This document shows positions 43,900 to 53,196 of a stretch of DNA of 64,000 nucleotides, piece after piece. A program made the translations under genes and the position numbers. Below the pieces are notes generated by a model. It saw only the letters and a program-made list of their open reading frames with translations. It had not been told where the DNA came from and did no database searches. The stretch is from Candidatus Leptofilum proximum. GTDB lineage: Bacteria > Chloroflexota > Anaerolineae > Promineifilales > Promineifilaceae. The stretch lies in NCBI GenBank assembly GCA_016710325.1, contig JADJXK010000002.1, positions 5,146,001 to 5,210,000 on the forward strand. Direction: 5' to 3'. The number at the start of each line of letters is the position of its first letter. Position 1 is the stretch's first letter.

Positions 43900-46359
43900 A
43901 TGTCGCAACAATTAAAGATTAAACAAACTGAACTGTTATCCGGTCCGGAAGCAGACCGTATCATTACCGAGGAGCTGGACTATCGTCCGGTGCCTTTGGC
44001 CACAGCCGATGAGCGTACCTTGCCAGTTTGGCGGGTGCGCTTTTTATTAACGGCTAACAAAGATCAGCAGTTTGGCCTGGAGATCAACGATGAGATTCAT
44101 CTGGGCCGTGGCAAAAATGAAAGCGATCTCATCGACCTGACGCCGTATGGCGCGGAGTCTTTGGGCGTGTCGCGGCGGCATGTGGCCCTGCGCCCCACGG
44201 CCGCCAACCTGTTTGTCATTGACCTGGGCAGCACCAACGGCACGCGGCGCAACGGCCGTTCCATCGGCATCAACACCCCTTACGCTTTGGCCGATGGCGA
44301 TATCCTCAGCCTGGGCAACCTTCAGCTGACGGTCCACATTGTGAAACGGCCGTACCTGCAAACCGCTCCCCTCAAGCAGCGAATTGACCTGGTCGACGCC
44401 CTGGCCCAAATTGGCAAGGCGATCACCTCTCAGCTTAACCTGGACGAAGTGATGAACCAGGTAGTGGCCACGGCCATGAGCCTCACCGCCGCCGGGGAAA
44501 CCTCCATCTGGCTGGTGGATGAAGCCACCGGCGAGCTGTTCCTGGAGGCCCGCCGCGGCATTGATGATGCCAGCCTGCGCCGCACCCGCATGCCCATCGA
44601 CGACGATACCCCCGCCGGACGTGTCATCAAAACCGGCAAGGCCCTACGCATCAGTTCGCAGCCGGGGGAAGCGGCCCAGCAAATCATGACGGGCTACCTG
44701 GTGCAGGCGCTGGCGTATGTGCCCATTTCCCTGGGTGGGGTGACCTTTGGCGTGCTGGCTTCGGCCCATCGCGAGCCGGGCAAGTCGTTTGACGACCACG
44801 ATGAGCGGCTGCTCGGCGCCATTGCCGATTACGCCGCCATTGCCATTCAGAACGCCCGCCTCTACCGGGATACCGACCAGGCCCTGAACGAGCGTGTTCG
44901 TGAACTGGCGGCCCTGAACGAGTTGGCGCGCACCGTGTCCGCCTCGTTGGACATGAACGAGGTGTACCGGGTGCTGGTGCAGGAGGTGCGGCGGCACATG
45001 CCGGTGGCCGGAGTGTATCTTTATTTGCGCGATGAAACGCAGCCGGTGTTACGGCCGTTTAGCGACACCGCTCCCTTGCCCGAGTACCCCATCCGCCACG
45101 GCATCTTGGGCCGTGTGGTGGCCACCGGCGAGGCGGTCATCACCAACAACATCACCGACCACCCCGATTACGATGAAGAGCTGGACATACTGCTCTCCAA
45201 CGAGCCGGTGCCGCTGGCGGCGGTACCGCTCAAAGTGAAAAGCGAAGTGGTGGGTGTGTTGGTGCTGCACAACCAGCCAGACGTCATTTTTACCGAGGAA
45301 GATGCGGCCCTGCTGCGCGCTTTTGCCAATCCGGTAGCTACGGCCGTGGAAAACGCCCGCCTCTACGCCAACACGGAACGCCAGCGCGGCGCCATCCTGG
45401 CCATGGGCAATACCCTCTCCGAGCCGCTCACCATTTTGGACGATTTGGGCAACGTGCTGGTATCTAACCGGGCGGCGCAGCGGCTGCTCAACAACAGCAT
45501 GTCCCAGTTTTTTGGTGCGATTAGCAGCAGCGTGGGGCGCACCATCGAGGTGCAAATTGGCGAGGAAACCTACCTCTCCACCACCGAGCACGTGCCCGGC
45601 GTCGGCACCATCGCCATGATGCAAGACATCACGTACGTGAAGAAGCTGGAAAAAGACCGCTCCGAATTTATGCACATGCTGTCGCATGACCTGAAGAATC
45701 CGCTCATGGCCGTCACCGGCTATGCCAACCTGCTGGAGCGCACCGAAACGTTGGGCGAAAAGGGCAAACGCTTCCTGGATGAGATCAACGTGGCCGCCGA
45801 CCGCATGCTGGACATGATTACCCGGCTGTTGGATACCGTGGCCCACGAAGAAACGATTCGGCTGGCGCAGGAAGTGGTGGATTTGCAAGACACGGTGGCC
45901 CAGGTGCTGCGTGATACGGAAGGGGCGGCGCTGCCCAAGGCGATTCAGGTAACGGCCGTTACCGAAGGCTCTCCCTACAAAATCCACGGCGACAACCTGC
46001 GCCTCTACCACATGATTCTCAACCTGGTGGACAACGCCATCAAATATTCGCCCGACTTCACCGAAATAACCGTCACTACGGTTTACGGCGACGACAGGCT
46101 CACCATCCGCGTGGCCGACGAGGGTCCGGGTATCCCCGAGAAAGATTTACCCCACGTGTTTGACAAGTTTTTCCGGGGGATTCAGGAAGGATTGTCCAGC
46201 AAAGGCTCCGGGGTGGGCCTGGCTTCGGTCAAAAGCATCGTGGCGGCGCACAATGGCGCCATCCATGTGGAAAACCGGCCCGAACGCGGCGCACAGTTCA
46301 CCATTGAGCTGCCCATCGACCTGCGCGTGGAGCAGGGAACGGTGGTCGGTGGTCGGTAA
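43900..46359 (+). CDS. FHA-GAF-GAF-PAS sensor histidine kinase
   Basis: 819 residues without membrane spans. FHA domain about 45-155 (IHLGRGKNESDLI, GVSRRHVALR, DLGSTNGTRRNGR). GAF about 175-325, second GAF about 345-495, then a PAS-like segment about 505-580. HisKA has SHDLKNPLMAVTG with phospho-accepting His596. The HATPase has LVDNAIKYSP (N box), VADEGPGIPEKDL (G1) and GSGVGLASVKSIVAAH (G2). The FHA domain implies binding of phosphothreonine proteins, linking His and Ser/Thr signalling, with the kinase-like protein at 46439 next door. No response regulator is adjacent. Confidence 0.9.
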   Translation: MSQQLKIKQTELLSGPEADRIITEELDYRPVPLATADERTLPVWRVRFLLTANKDQQFGLEINDEIHLGRGKNESDLIDLTPYGAESLGVSRRHVALRPTAANLFVIDLGSTNGTRRNGRSIGINTPYALADGDILSLGNLQLTVHIVKRPYLQTAPLKQRIDLVDALAQIGKAITSQLNLDEVMNQVVATAMSLTAAGETSIWLVDEATGELFLEARRGIDDASLRRTRMPIDDDTPAGRVIKTGKALRISSQPGEAAQQIMTGYLVQALAYVPISLGGVTFGVLASAHREPGKSFDDHDERLLGAIADYAAIAIQNARLYRDTDQALNERVRELAALNELARTVSASLDMNEVYRVLVQEVRRHMPVAGVYLYLRDETQPVLRPFSDTAPLPEYPIRHGILGRVVATGEAVITNNITDHPDYDEELDILLSNEPVPLAAVPLKVKSEVVGVLVLHNQPDVIFTEEDAALLRAFANPVATAVENARLYANTERQRGAILAMGNTLSEPLTILDDLGNVLVSNRAAQRLLNNSMSQFFGAISSSVGRTIEVQIGEETYLSTTEHVPGVGTIAMMQDITYVKKLEKDRSEFMHMLSHDLKNPLMAVTGYANLLERTETLGEKGKRFLDEINVAADRMLDMITRLLDTVAHEETIRLAQEVVDLQDTVAQVLRDTEGAALPKAIQVTAVTEGSPYKIHGDNLRLYHMILNLVDNAIKYSPDFTEITVTTVYGDDRLTIRVADEGPGIPEKDLPHVFDKFFRGIQEGLSSKGSGVGLASVKSIVAAHNGAIHVENRPERGAQFTIELPIDLRVEQGTVVGGR

Positions 46360-46438
46360 TCGGTGAACGGTGAACGGTAGTCGGTGAACGGTAGAGCAAA
46401 CTCTTACCGATAACCGATAACCGATTACGGATAACCGA
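46341..46438. repeat. long tandem-armed hairpin between convergent genes
   Basis: The left side repeats GGTGAAC/CGGTAGT-type heptamers and the right side ACCGATA/ACCGATT heptamers, separated by GAGCAAACTCT. The arms are only partly complementary and can pair in several registers. The left arm starts inside the last codons of the histidine kinase gene. Confidence 0.7.
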
Positions 46439-48289
46439 TTACGGCGGCGTCATGGCGCAGCGGAAGCCCAGGTTGTCGCGGCGCACGGTGGGGTCGAAGG
46501 AGCTGCGCGTCACCACCCCCAGGTCCTCCACGGCGGACAGCCAGGAGCCGCCGCGAATCGCTTTGAACTCCCCTTCTGTTGGTCCCAGTGGATTGCTGTC
46601 TGTGGCTTCTTCGTAGTAGCGGCGGTCGTACCAATCGCTGACCCACTCCATAACGTTGCCCGCCAAATCATACGCGCCGATGGGTGAACGGCCGTCCACA
46701 AAGCTGCCCACTGCTGCCGTGATCTGGAACCCATCATCCACGCTGCTGTCCCGGTAATTGCGCGGGCAGTTGGCATCACAAAAGTTCACCTTGGTCCCAT
46801 CAAAAACGTCGCCCCACGGGTAGCGCAAGATAATCGCCTGCACCGGATCAAACCCGGCGGCCATTTCCCACTCCGCCTCAGACGGCAGCCTCGCCTCACG
46901 CCAGTCACAAAACGTGTCGGCATCGTACCAGGAGACCTGCACCACCGGATAATCGGCGTAGGTAGGGTCGCCGTAATAGTCTGGCGGGAAGGGCTGAGCG
47001 CTGCGGCTTGGCGCGTTGCAAACGCCTGCGTCCACACATTGGGCATACTGCCCGTTGGTCACCTCCGTCTCATCAATGAAAAACGGGTCCATGGCCACCA
47101 GGTGAGACGGCCGTTCATCCACTTCGCCCTCATCTGTGCCCATGCGGAAGGTGCCGCCGGGCATATACACCATGCGCGCCCCCGTGTCGGTGAGCAGCGG
47201 TTCGGGGCTGGGTGTGGGTGGCAGGGTTGGCGCTGGCAGCGGCGACGGCGTGGGGGCGATGGCCGTCAGCGCGGCCACGATGGCCGATTGCAGCGTGGCG
47301 GTAGCCTCCGCTTCGGCCACTTCATCCGGTTCGCCCAGGCCCGTCAGGGTAAAGAGGCTGCCGATGAGCACCACCAACAGCAGCATCACCACCAGGGCCA
47401 CGATGGTACGCTGCTCGATTTGCTTGCGCGTCTGCGGCGTGAGGCGCGGCGGCGATGGGCTGCCCAGCTGGCGGGTGGGGGTCCGGCGCGGTTCCAGCGG
47501 CGGTGGCTCTGGCTGAGCGCCCGGTTTAACCAGGGCGTTGGCGAAGGATTCGGCCGTTTCGTAGCGCGCATCCGGGCGCAGCGAAAGCGCCCGGTTGGCC
47601 ACCAGGGAAAGGTAGGGCGGCACGTCGGGGTTCACTTCCCGCGCCGGGATGAGGTCAGACAGGCCCGTTTCCCGGTTGAGGGCACGCGGTGGCACCTGGT
47701 TGGTGAGTAAGGTGTAAAGCGTGGCCCCCAGGCTGTAAATGTCGCTGGCCGGGGTCACGTCCAGCTGGGCCTGCTGCTCTGGCGAGCCGTAACCCTGGCT
47801 GTGCAGGTGTACCCCCAGCCCCGGCAGGCCGCTGTCTACCAAAAACACGCTGCCTTCCGGCGTTACGCGGATGTTGGCCGGTTTGATGTTGAGGTGGAGC
47901 TGCCCTTTTTGGTGCAGGTAGGTTAGCGGCTGGCAGGCGGCTTGCAGCCAGTCGATGATGCGCTCGGTGGGGAGACGGCCGTACTGCGCCAACAAGCTCT
48001 GCAAATCGATCCCGTCTACGTAGCGGCTCACCAGGTACTGCCCGCTGCCCTCCAGGGCAAAATGGTCCAGCACCTGCGGCAGCTGGGGGTGAGACAGGTC
48101 GCTCAGACGGCGCGCCTCCTTGCGGAACAGCTTTTGCATCGCCACCGAGCTGTCGCGGTACTCTTTGAGGGCCACATCCTGCTTGTCCACAACGTCCCAG
48201 GCGCGGTAAACGGCGCCATACTGCCCTTCCGCCAGCAAGTTTAGAATGCGGTACCGCTTGTTGAGGAGTTCTCCAGGAAATATCGGCAT
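46439..48289 (-). CDS. predicted pseudokinase fused to FGE/SUMF1-like domain
   Basis: 616 residues. Protein-kinase fold about 10-270: glycine loop EGQYGAVYRA, Lys42 (VALK), Glu58 of helix C, and Asp152 in VDSG. The catalytic H-R-D reads HLN: Leu133 and Asn134 replace Arg and Asp (codon at 47888-47890). One membrane span about 290-315. The extracellular formylglycine-enzyme-like domain is about 365-616: MVYMPGGTFRMGTDEGE, VTNGQYAQCVDAGVC, LPSEAEWEMAAG, GNVMEWVSDWYDRR, IRGGSWLS and LGFRCAM. The active-site Cys pair of true FGEs is not evident. It is therefore probably a sensor or binding receptor rather than an active kinase. It faces the FHA-histidine kinase gene. Confidence 0.8.
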   Translation of the reverse strand: MPIFPGELLNKRYRILNLLAEGQYGAVYRAWDVVDKQDVALKEYRDSSVAMQKLFRKEARRLSDLSHPQLPQVLDHFALEGSGQYLVSRYVDGIDLQSLLAQYGRLPTERIIDWLQAACQPLTYLHQKGQLHLNIKPANIRVTPEGSVFLVDSGLPGLGVHLHSQGYGSPEQQAQLDVTPASDIYSLGATLYTLLTNQVPPRALNRETGLSDLIPAREVNPDVPPYLSLVANRALSLRPDARYETAESFANALVKPGAQPEPPPLEPRRTPTRQLGSPSPPRLTPQTRKQIEQRTIVALVVMLLLVVLIGSLFTLTGLGEPDEVAEAEATATLQSAIVAALTAIAPTPSPLPAPTLPPTPSPEPLLTDTGARMVYMPGGTFRMGTDEGEVDERPSHLVAMDPFFIDETEVTNGQYAQCVDAGVCNAPSRSAQPFPPDYYGDPTYADYPVVQVSWYDADTFCDWREARLPSEAEWEMAAGFDPVQAIILRYPWGDVFDGTKVNFCDANCPRNYRDSSVDDGFQITAAVGSFVDGRSPIGAYDLAGNVMEWVSDWYDRRYYEEATDSNPLGPTEGEFKAIRGGSWLSAVEDLGVVTRSSFDPTVRRDNLGFRCAMTPP

Positions 48290-48350
48290 ACGGCACGATT
48301 GTGGCTCAACTTGGCCAGATTGTGAAGTCCACCGGGGAAACTCTCAATTT

Positions 48351-50279
48351 TTACCCATCCAGGCGAATCATCACTTCGGCCAGGCTGGTGGGTTTACCCA
48401 CGATGGTCACCCGGTCGCCCAGCTCCAGCTGCGTGTAGCCATGAGAGATGATGGTGTGCCCCTGGCGGTTTACCGACAATACCAGCGTATCCAGCGGCAG
48501 GTGCAGTTCGCGCAGGGCCACGCCGTGCAGTGCCGGATTGCGCAGCTCAACGTCCATCACGTCCTGGCCTTCTTCCATGCCCAGCAGCAGGGAAGCAGCT
48601 GACGGCGAGCGCACAAACTGCTCCAGCAGGCCCACCATGGCGATGGCCGGATCAATGACCACGGCGCCGAGGGCTTCAAACCGTTCCGACTGGGTGCGGT
48701 CATTCAGCCGCACCACAATGGTTTCCGTGCCAAAGTGCTCGTAGAGCAGCTCGCAGACCTGGTAATTTTCTTCGTCGGACAGCATGAGAACGGCCGCATC
48801 CGCCCGGCCCGCATCCAGCTGCTGCAAACTCTCCAGGGAGTATCCAGGCACCGGCAGCAGGGGCACATCCGACTGTTCGGCTTCACCCACCAGGCTTGGT
48901 TCCAGGCAGGCTACCTTCACTTCCCAATTATGCTGGCGCAGCCGCCGCGCCAGCAGCAGCGACTGGCCCTCCACGCCAAAGATGATGACATCGCGTACGC
49001 CGTCAAACTCCGGCGTTTTGGCCCGGGTGTGTGCCTCCTTCACGTGGTTGATGGCCCACTTGAAGAAGAGCGGCCCCACCATTTCGTTCAGCACCACCAC
49101 GGCGATGATGAGGGTGGCGAACTCGGCGCCTAAAGCGGGGAATTCATCGGCCGCTTCCTTGGCCAGACCCAGCGCCACACCTGCCTGGGTGATGAAGGCC
49201 ATCCACTTGATGCGGTTGTAACGGAACGGGTCACGCGCCAGCACACCGCCAGTAAACGAGCCCACCATCACCGCCAGCACGCGCACCAGGAACAGCGCCA
49301 GGGCAATTTGCCAGGCGTTGGCCAGCACGTTGAGTTCCAGCGATTCGCCGGTGAGGGTGAAGAAAGCAATGTAGATGTACGGCGCAACGTCGTTAAGGCG
49401 ACGGCCGAATTCGGCGCGCAGCGGGCTGAAGTTGTTGACCAGGAAGCTGGCAATCATGCAGATGAGCAGCGGCTCCACCAGCAGCTCAAAGGCCAGATGA
49501 GCGCGTGAATATTCCCGCAGCCAGGCGGAGAGCAGGAAGGTGCTGTAGCCAGCCAGCAGAATCAAGGCGGTTTTAAGACGGCCGTCGAAGTGGCGGGCCA
49601 GAATCCAGCGCAGCAGCCCGGAAAGGGCCAGGCCCAGCAGCACAACCAGGACGAGCTCGATAGACAGCAGGAAAAGAAAGTTGATGTTCAGCGGCACGTT
49701 GGCAAAAAGCGCGTCGGCGATGGAGGAGCTGAGGGCAAACAGCATGATGACCAGGAAGTCCATGATGACGGTGACGCCCAGGGCCATCTGGGTAAACGGC
49801 CCGCGTGCCCGCAGCTCGGTGACGATGGCGATGGCGGAGGAGGGGGAACGGGCGGTGAGGATGGCCCCGGCGAGGAGGGCAACGGCAAAACGGCCGTTCC
49901 CGCCCAAATCCCGCATAAACGGAATGTAATCGGCCAGCAGGTAAACGGCTGTGGTGACAAAAATCAGCGTGGCCAGTACCAGCCCGGCAGTCACCAGGCC
50001 AATGCTGCGCAGACGCCCGCGCAGCTCCGGCAGATACAGCTCCCGGCCCGCGGCAAAGGCAATAAACCCCAGCGAGATTTCGTCTACAAAGTGCAGCTGT
50101 TCCAGGGATTCCTCGCTGGCAAAACCCAGCACAAATGGCCCCACCAGCAGGCCGGTGAACAGGTAGCCCGTAATCAGCGGCAGGCGCAGCCGGGTGAAAA
50201 AGTCACCAATCTGCCGCGCCGCCAGGGCAATCACGCCAAAGGCGAGCAGAATGAAGAAAAAATCAGGTAATTGAGCCAT
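48351..50279 (-). CDS. CPA2-type cation:proton antiporter with RCK domains
   Basis: 642 residues from the ATG at 50279 (MAQLPDFFFIL), which overlaps the end of the paralogue upstream by 17 bp. About 12-13 membrane spans (1-390). ILTARSPSSAIAIVTELRARG and VTVIMDFLVIML carry the ion-binding Asp. The RCK-N-like region (about 415-540, FGVEGQSLLLARRL) has a degenerate nucleotide loop. RCK-C/TrkA-C lies at 570-640. It exchanges K+ or Na+ for H+ under nucleotide control. Coupled translation with its paralogue suggests a heteromeric or paired transporter. Confidence 0.85.
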   Translation of the reverse strand: MAQLPDFFFILLAFGVIALAARQIGDFFTRLRLPLITGYLFTGLLVGPFVLGFASEESLEQLHFVDEISLGFIAFAAGRELYLPELRGRLRSIGLVTAGLVLATLIFVTTAVYLLADYIPFMRDLGGNGRFAVALLAGAILTARSPSSAIAIVTELRARGPFTQMALGVTVIMDFLVIMLFALSSSIADALFANVPLNINFLFLLSIELVLVVLLGLALSGLLRWILARHFDGRLKTALILLAGYSTFLLSAWLREYSRAHLAFELLVEPLLICMIASFLVNNFSPLRAEFGRRLNDVAPYIYIAFFTLTGESLELNVLANAWQIALALFLVRVLAVMVGSFTGGVLARDPFRYNRIKWMAFITQAGVALGLAKEAADEFPALGAEFATLIIAVVVLNEMVGPLFFKWAINHVKEAHTRAKTPEFDGVRDVIIFGVEGQSLLLARRLRQHNWEVKVACLEPSLVGEAEQSDVPLLPVPGYSLESLQQLDAGRADAAVLMLSDEENYQVCELLYEHFGTETIVVRLNDRTQSERFEALGAVVIDPAIAMVGLLEQFVRSPSAASLLLGMEEGQDVMDVELRNPALHGVALRELHLPLDTLVLSVNRQGHTIISHGYTQLELGDRVTIVGKPTSLAEVMIRLDG

Positions 50280-52242
50280 AAAAAGTGGGGGTCTCGTTTT
50301 CAAAGCGCAGAATGACCTCTTGCAGCCGGTCCGCTGCGCCAAACAGAGTAACCTTGTCACCCAGTTTAAGCCGGGTGTGTCCATGAGATACCAGCGTCTG
50401 GCTGTCGCGCTGCACAGACAGGATGAGCACGTCCAGCGGCAGGCGCAGGTCGCGCAGCGTCACGCCATCCAGCTGGGCGTTTCGCAGCTCGATGTCGATG
50501 ATGTCTTGTGCCGAGTCCATGCCCAGCAGCAGCATGGTGGAAGACGGCGCCCGGACAAAGTGTTCGAGGAGGGAGACAACGGCCGTTTCCGGATTCACAA
50601 TCAACGCCCCCAACTCCTGAAACGCGGGGCGCAGGGCCCGGTCGCGCAGGTGCACCACCACTGTTTCCGTGCCAAAATGCTCAAAGATGCGCTCGCACAC
50701 CGCCAGGTTTTGGTCATCGGGCAGCATCAGCACAAAGCTGTCTGCCTGGGCGGCTTCCAGCGATTGCAGCGAGGCCAGCGAGAAGTCTGGCAGCAGGCGC
50801 ACGTCCAGCGCGTTTTCATCCAACAGCGTCAGCCGCCGCTGCATCTCCTCGATGTTCAGATCGGCTACCCGCACCTGCCAGTGATGCGCCTGGAGCTGCC
50901 GCGCCAGGGTCACCGACTCCGGCGTGAGGCCCAGGATAATCACGTCGCGCACGCCGTCGAAGGGAGCCATCTCGGCCCGCACGTGGGATTCGCCCATGCG
51001 GTTGATGGCCAGCTTAAACAGGATCGGTCCAAAGATTTCGTTGATAACCACCATGGCGATGATGGTTGTGGCAAAGGCCTCACCCCAGCCGGGGAAGGCC
51101 ACGCTCACTTCCTTGGCCAGGCCCAGCGCCACACCCGCCTGCGTCACAAAAACCATCCATTTATACCGGTTGCTTTTGGCCGAATCACCAGCTAAAAACC
51201 CGCCAGCAAAGGAGCCCGCCAGGATAACTACCACGCGAATGAAGGCCAGGGCCAGGGCAACAGGCCACACCTGGGCCAGGATGTCCAGCTTCAGCCCTTC
51301 GCCGACCAGGGTGAAGAAGGCCACGTAAACAAAAGGCCCCACATCGTGCAGGATTTCTGAGAACTCCAGGCGGCATTCACTGTAATTGTTAATGATAAAG
51401 CTGCCTACCATGCAGATGAGCAAGGGCTCCAGCAAAATTTCCACGGGCCAATTGGCGTGGGAGTAGTCGCGCAAAAAGTGGGAGAAGAGGTAAACGCTGT
51501 AGCCGAGGAGGAGGGTAACGGCCGTTTTCACCCACAGCTGCCAGCGTCGGCGCAAGACCAGCCACAACACCCGGCTCACCAAAAAACCGACGACAATCGA
51601 CAGCAGCAGCTCCACCGCCAGCAGCAGCAGCAGCCCCAGGTTGATCGAGATGCCGTCTAAAACGGCCCCGGCGATGTCGGCGCTGATGGCAAAGAGCACA
51701 ATAACCACCACGTCGGAGATGACCGTGACACCCAGCGCCAGCTGGCTAAACGGGCCGCGGGCGCGCAGCTCGTTGATGAGGGCAATGGCCACTGAGGGCG
51801 AGCGCGCCACCATGATCGTGCCGGCCATCAGGGCAATGGCGATCTGCCCGTTCACGGAAAACTGCCTCATGAAGGGAATAAAACGTGCCAGCATAAACAC
51901 GGCCAGCGTGCCGCCCACAATCGTGACAAAAACGATGCTGGCCGTCACCAGGCCAATGCCGCGCAGCCGCCCGCGAATTTCGGGCAGGTAGAGCTCGCTG
52001 CCCGCAGCAAAAGCAATAAACGCCAGCGAGGTCTCCTCGACAAAACGGAGGGACTCCACCACTTCGGTGCTGGCCAGCTGCAAAACAAACGGGCCTGCCA
52101 GCAGACCCGTGAACAGATAACCACTAATTTTGGGCAGGCCCAGGTGGGCAAATAACCGTCCCACCTGCCAGGAGGCCAGGGTAACTAAAACAAAATTGAG
52201 AACAATGAGGGGCAGGTCTTGAATTAAATCCATAATGCTCAT
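50263..52242 (-). CDS. CPA2-type cation:proton antiporter with RCK domains
   Basis: 659 residues with the same layout as the downstream paralogue and clear pairwise similarity (GYLFTGLLAGPFVLQLAS, SPSVAIALINELRARGPFS, VTVISDVVVIVLFAIS). The Asp in VISDVV is the expected ion-binding residue. The C-terminal RCK-N-like domain starts VIILGLTPESVTLARQL, and RCK-C ends GDKVTLFGAADRLQEV. It is the first gene of the two-gene overlapping pair. ATG at 52242. Confidence 0.85.
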   Translation of the reverse strand: MSIMDLIQDLPLIVLNFVLVTLASWQVGRLFAHLGLPKISGYLFTGLLAGPFVLQLASTEVVESLRFVEETSLAFIAFAAGSELYLPEIRGRLRGIGLVTASIVFVTIVGGTLAVFMLARFIPFMRQFSVNGQIAIALMAGTIMVARSPSVAIALINELRARGPFSQLALGVTVISDVVVIVLFAISADIAGAVLDGISINLGLLLLLAVELLLSIVVGFLVSRVLWLVLRRRWQLWVKTAVTLLLGYSVYLFSHFLRDYSHANWPVEILLEPLLICMVGSFIINNYSECRLEFSEILHDVGPFVYVAFFTLVGEGLKLDILAQVWPVALALAFIRVVVILAGSFAGGFLAGDSAKSNRYKWMVFVTQAGVALGLAKEVSVAFPGWGEAFATTIIAMVVINEIFGPILFKLAINRMGESHVRAEMAPFDGVRDVIILGLTPESVTLARQLQAHHWQVRVADLNIEEMQRRLTLLDENALDVRLLPDFSLASLQSLEAAQADSFVLMLPDDQNLAVCERIFEHFGTETVVVHLRDRALRPAFQELGALIVNPETAVVSLLEHFVRAPSSTMLLLGMDSAQDIIDIELRNAQLDGVTLRDLRLPLDVLILSVQRDSQTLVSHGHTRLKLGDKVTLFGAADRLQEVILRFENETPTFYGSIT

Positions 52243-52351
52243 AACATATCACGTCTGTGATGGCGTGACGATTGGAGACTCCTTTTTCTTACTTTTTTTG
52301 CGGCGTGGGGAAGCTGGCTGTGGGTGCTGAGGAACGGCCGTAAACCAACCA

Positions 52352-52705
52352 TCAGCGTAAAAGGTTCGATTCAAAAAATTGTTCCTGAAACCAGGTCTGC
52401 GCCCGAATTTGTGCGTCGGTGGCGGTTTGACCCGGCGGAACCAGGACCAGCTTGTCATCATTATCGTTCAGGCGGTGGATTACGGCAATACAAATTCCGG
52501 TAAATGTGACCAGCGGCTCAGTGATGAACAGGACGTAGGCATCCAGGTCGTCACCATCGGGGGCGGGCACGCCGGGCACGTAGCCGTAATTGATGGGGTA
52601 GGTGAAGCCGTGCTCTGGGTGGCGCGAGCGGCAGGGGCGATCTATCACCACGGTGACGGTTTGGCCTAAAAATGTGGCTGCTGCCGGATAATCAGGATGC
52701 ATCAT
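52352..52705 (-). CDS. short inorganic-pyrophosphatase-like protein
   Basis: 117 residues, shorter than classical family I PPases (about 170). FTYPINYGYVPGVPAPDGDDLDAYVLF aligns with the N-Y-G-Y-I-P and D-G-D-x-x-D metal-binding region, with key Tyr, Asp and Glu positions kept in the D-G-D-D-L-D motif. The C-terminal strand and helix are reduced. It could hydrolyse PPi or an inorganic-phosphate anhydride, or be a truncated paralogue. Starts at either of two adjacent ATGs. Confidence 0.7.
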   Translation of the reverse strand: MMHPDYPAAATFLGQTVTVVIDRPCRSRHPEHGFTYPINYGYVPGVPAPDGDDLDAYVLFITEPLVTFTGICIAVIHRLNDNDDKLVLVPPGQTATDAQIRAQTWFQEQFFESNLLR

Positions 52706-52741
52706 TTCCTATCTCTCTTATTCAGCAAAACACCTTCCGCC

Positions 52742-53140
52742 TGTCATTCTGAGCGAAGCGAAGAATCCCTGAGGCGATACGGCCGTCTAAAACCCCGCGA
52801 CTTCAGAGGGATTTCTCGGAGGACCTCGAAATGACAAATGTGGGGCTGCTTGCTGAATGCTTCGATCCACCATTGCCTCTACACGCTCGACTTTGTCATT
52901 CTGAGCGAAGCGAAGAATCCCTGGGGCGATACGGCCGTCTAGACCCCTGTGACTTCAGAGGGATTTCTCGGAGGACCTCAGCATGACAAATGTGGGGCTG
53001 CTTGCTGAATGCTTCGATCCACCATTGCCTCTACACGTTCGACTTTGTCATTCTGAGCGAAGCGAAGAATCCCAGGGGCGATACGGCCGTCTAGACCCCT
53101 GTGACTTCAGAGGGATGCTTCGGAGGACCTCAGCATGACA
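52742..53140. repeat. three tandem 152-bp repeat units (class B palindromes)
   Basis: Palindromic cores lie at 52742-52836, 52894-52988 and 53046-53140, each starting TGTCATTCTGAGCGAAGCGA and ending in ATGACA. The spacers (TGGGGCTGCTTGCTGAATGC and onward) are nearly identical, so the period is 152 bp. Each unit contains one ACGGCCGT in its loop (GATACGGCCGTCTA). They fill most of the 52706-53196 noncoding gap. Confidence 0.9.
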
Positions 53141-53196
53141 AATGGCAGGCTGCTTGTTGAATGTGCCGATCCATCACTGCCGCTAAACCTCCATGA

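Noticed and set aside
52742..53140. Possible CRISPR array
   Set aside because: The units are 152 bp, with the whole unit including the spacer-like part conserved, and palindromic cores. CRISPRs have 25-40 bp repeats with unrelated spacers.
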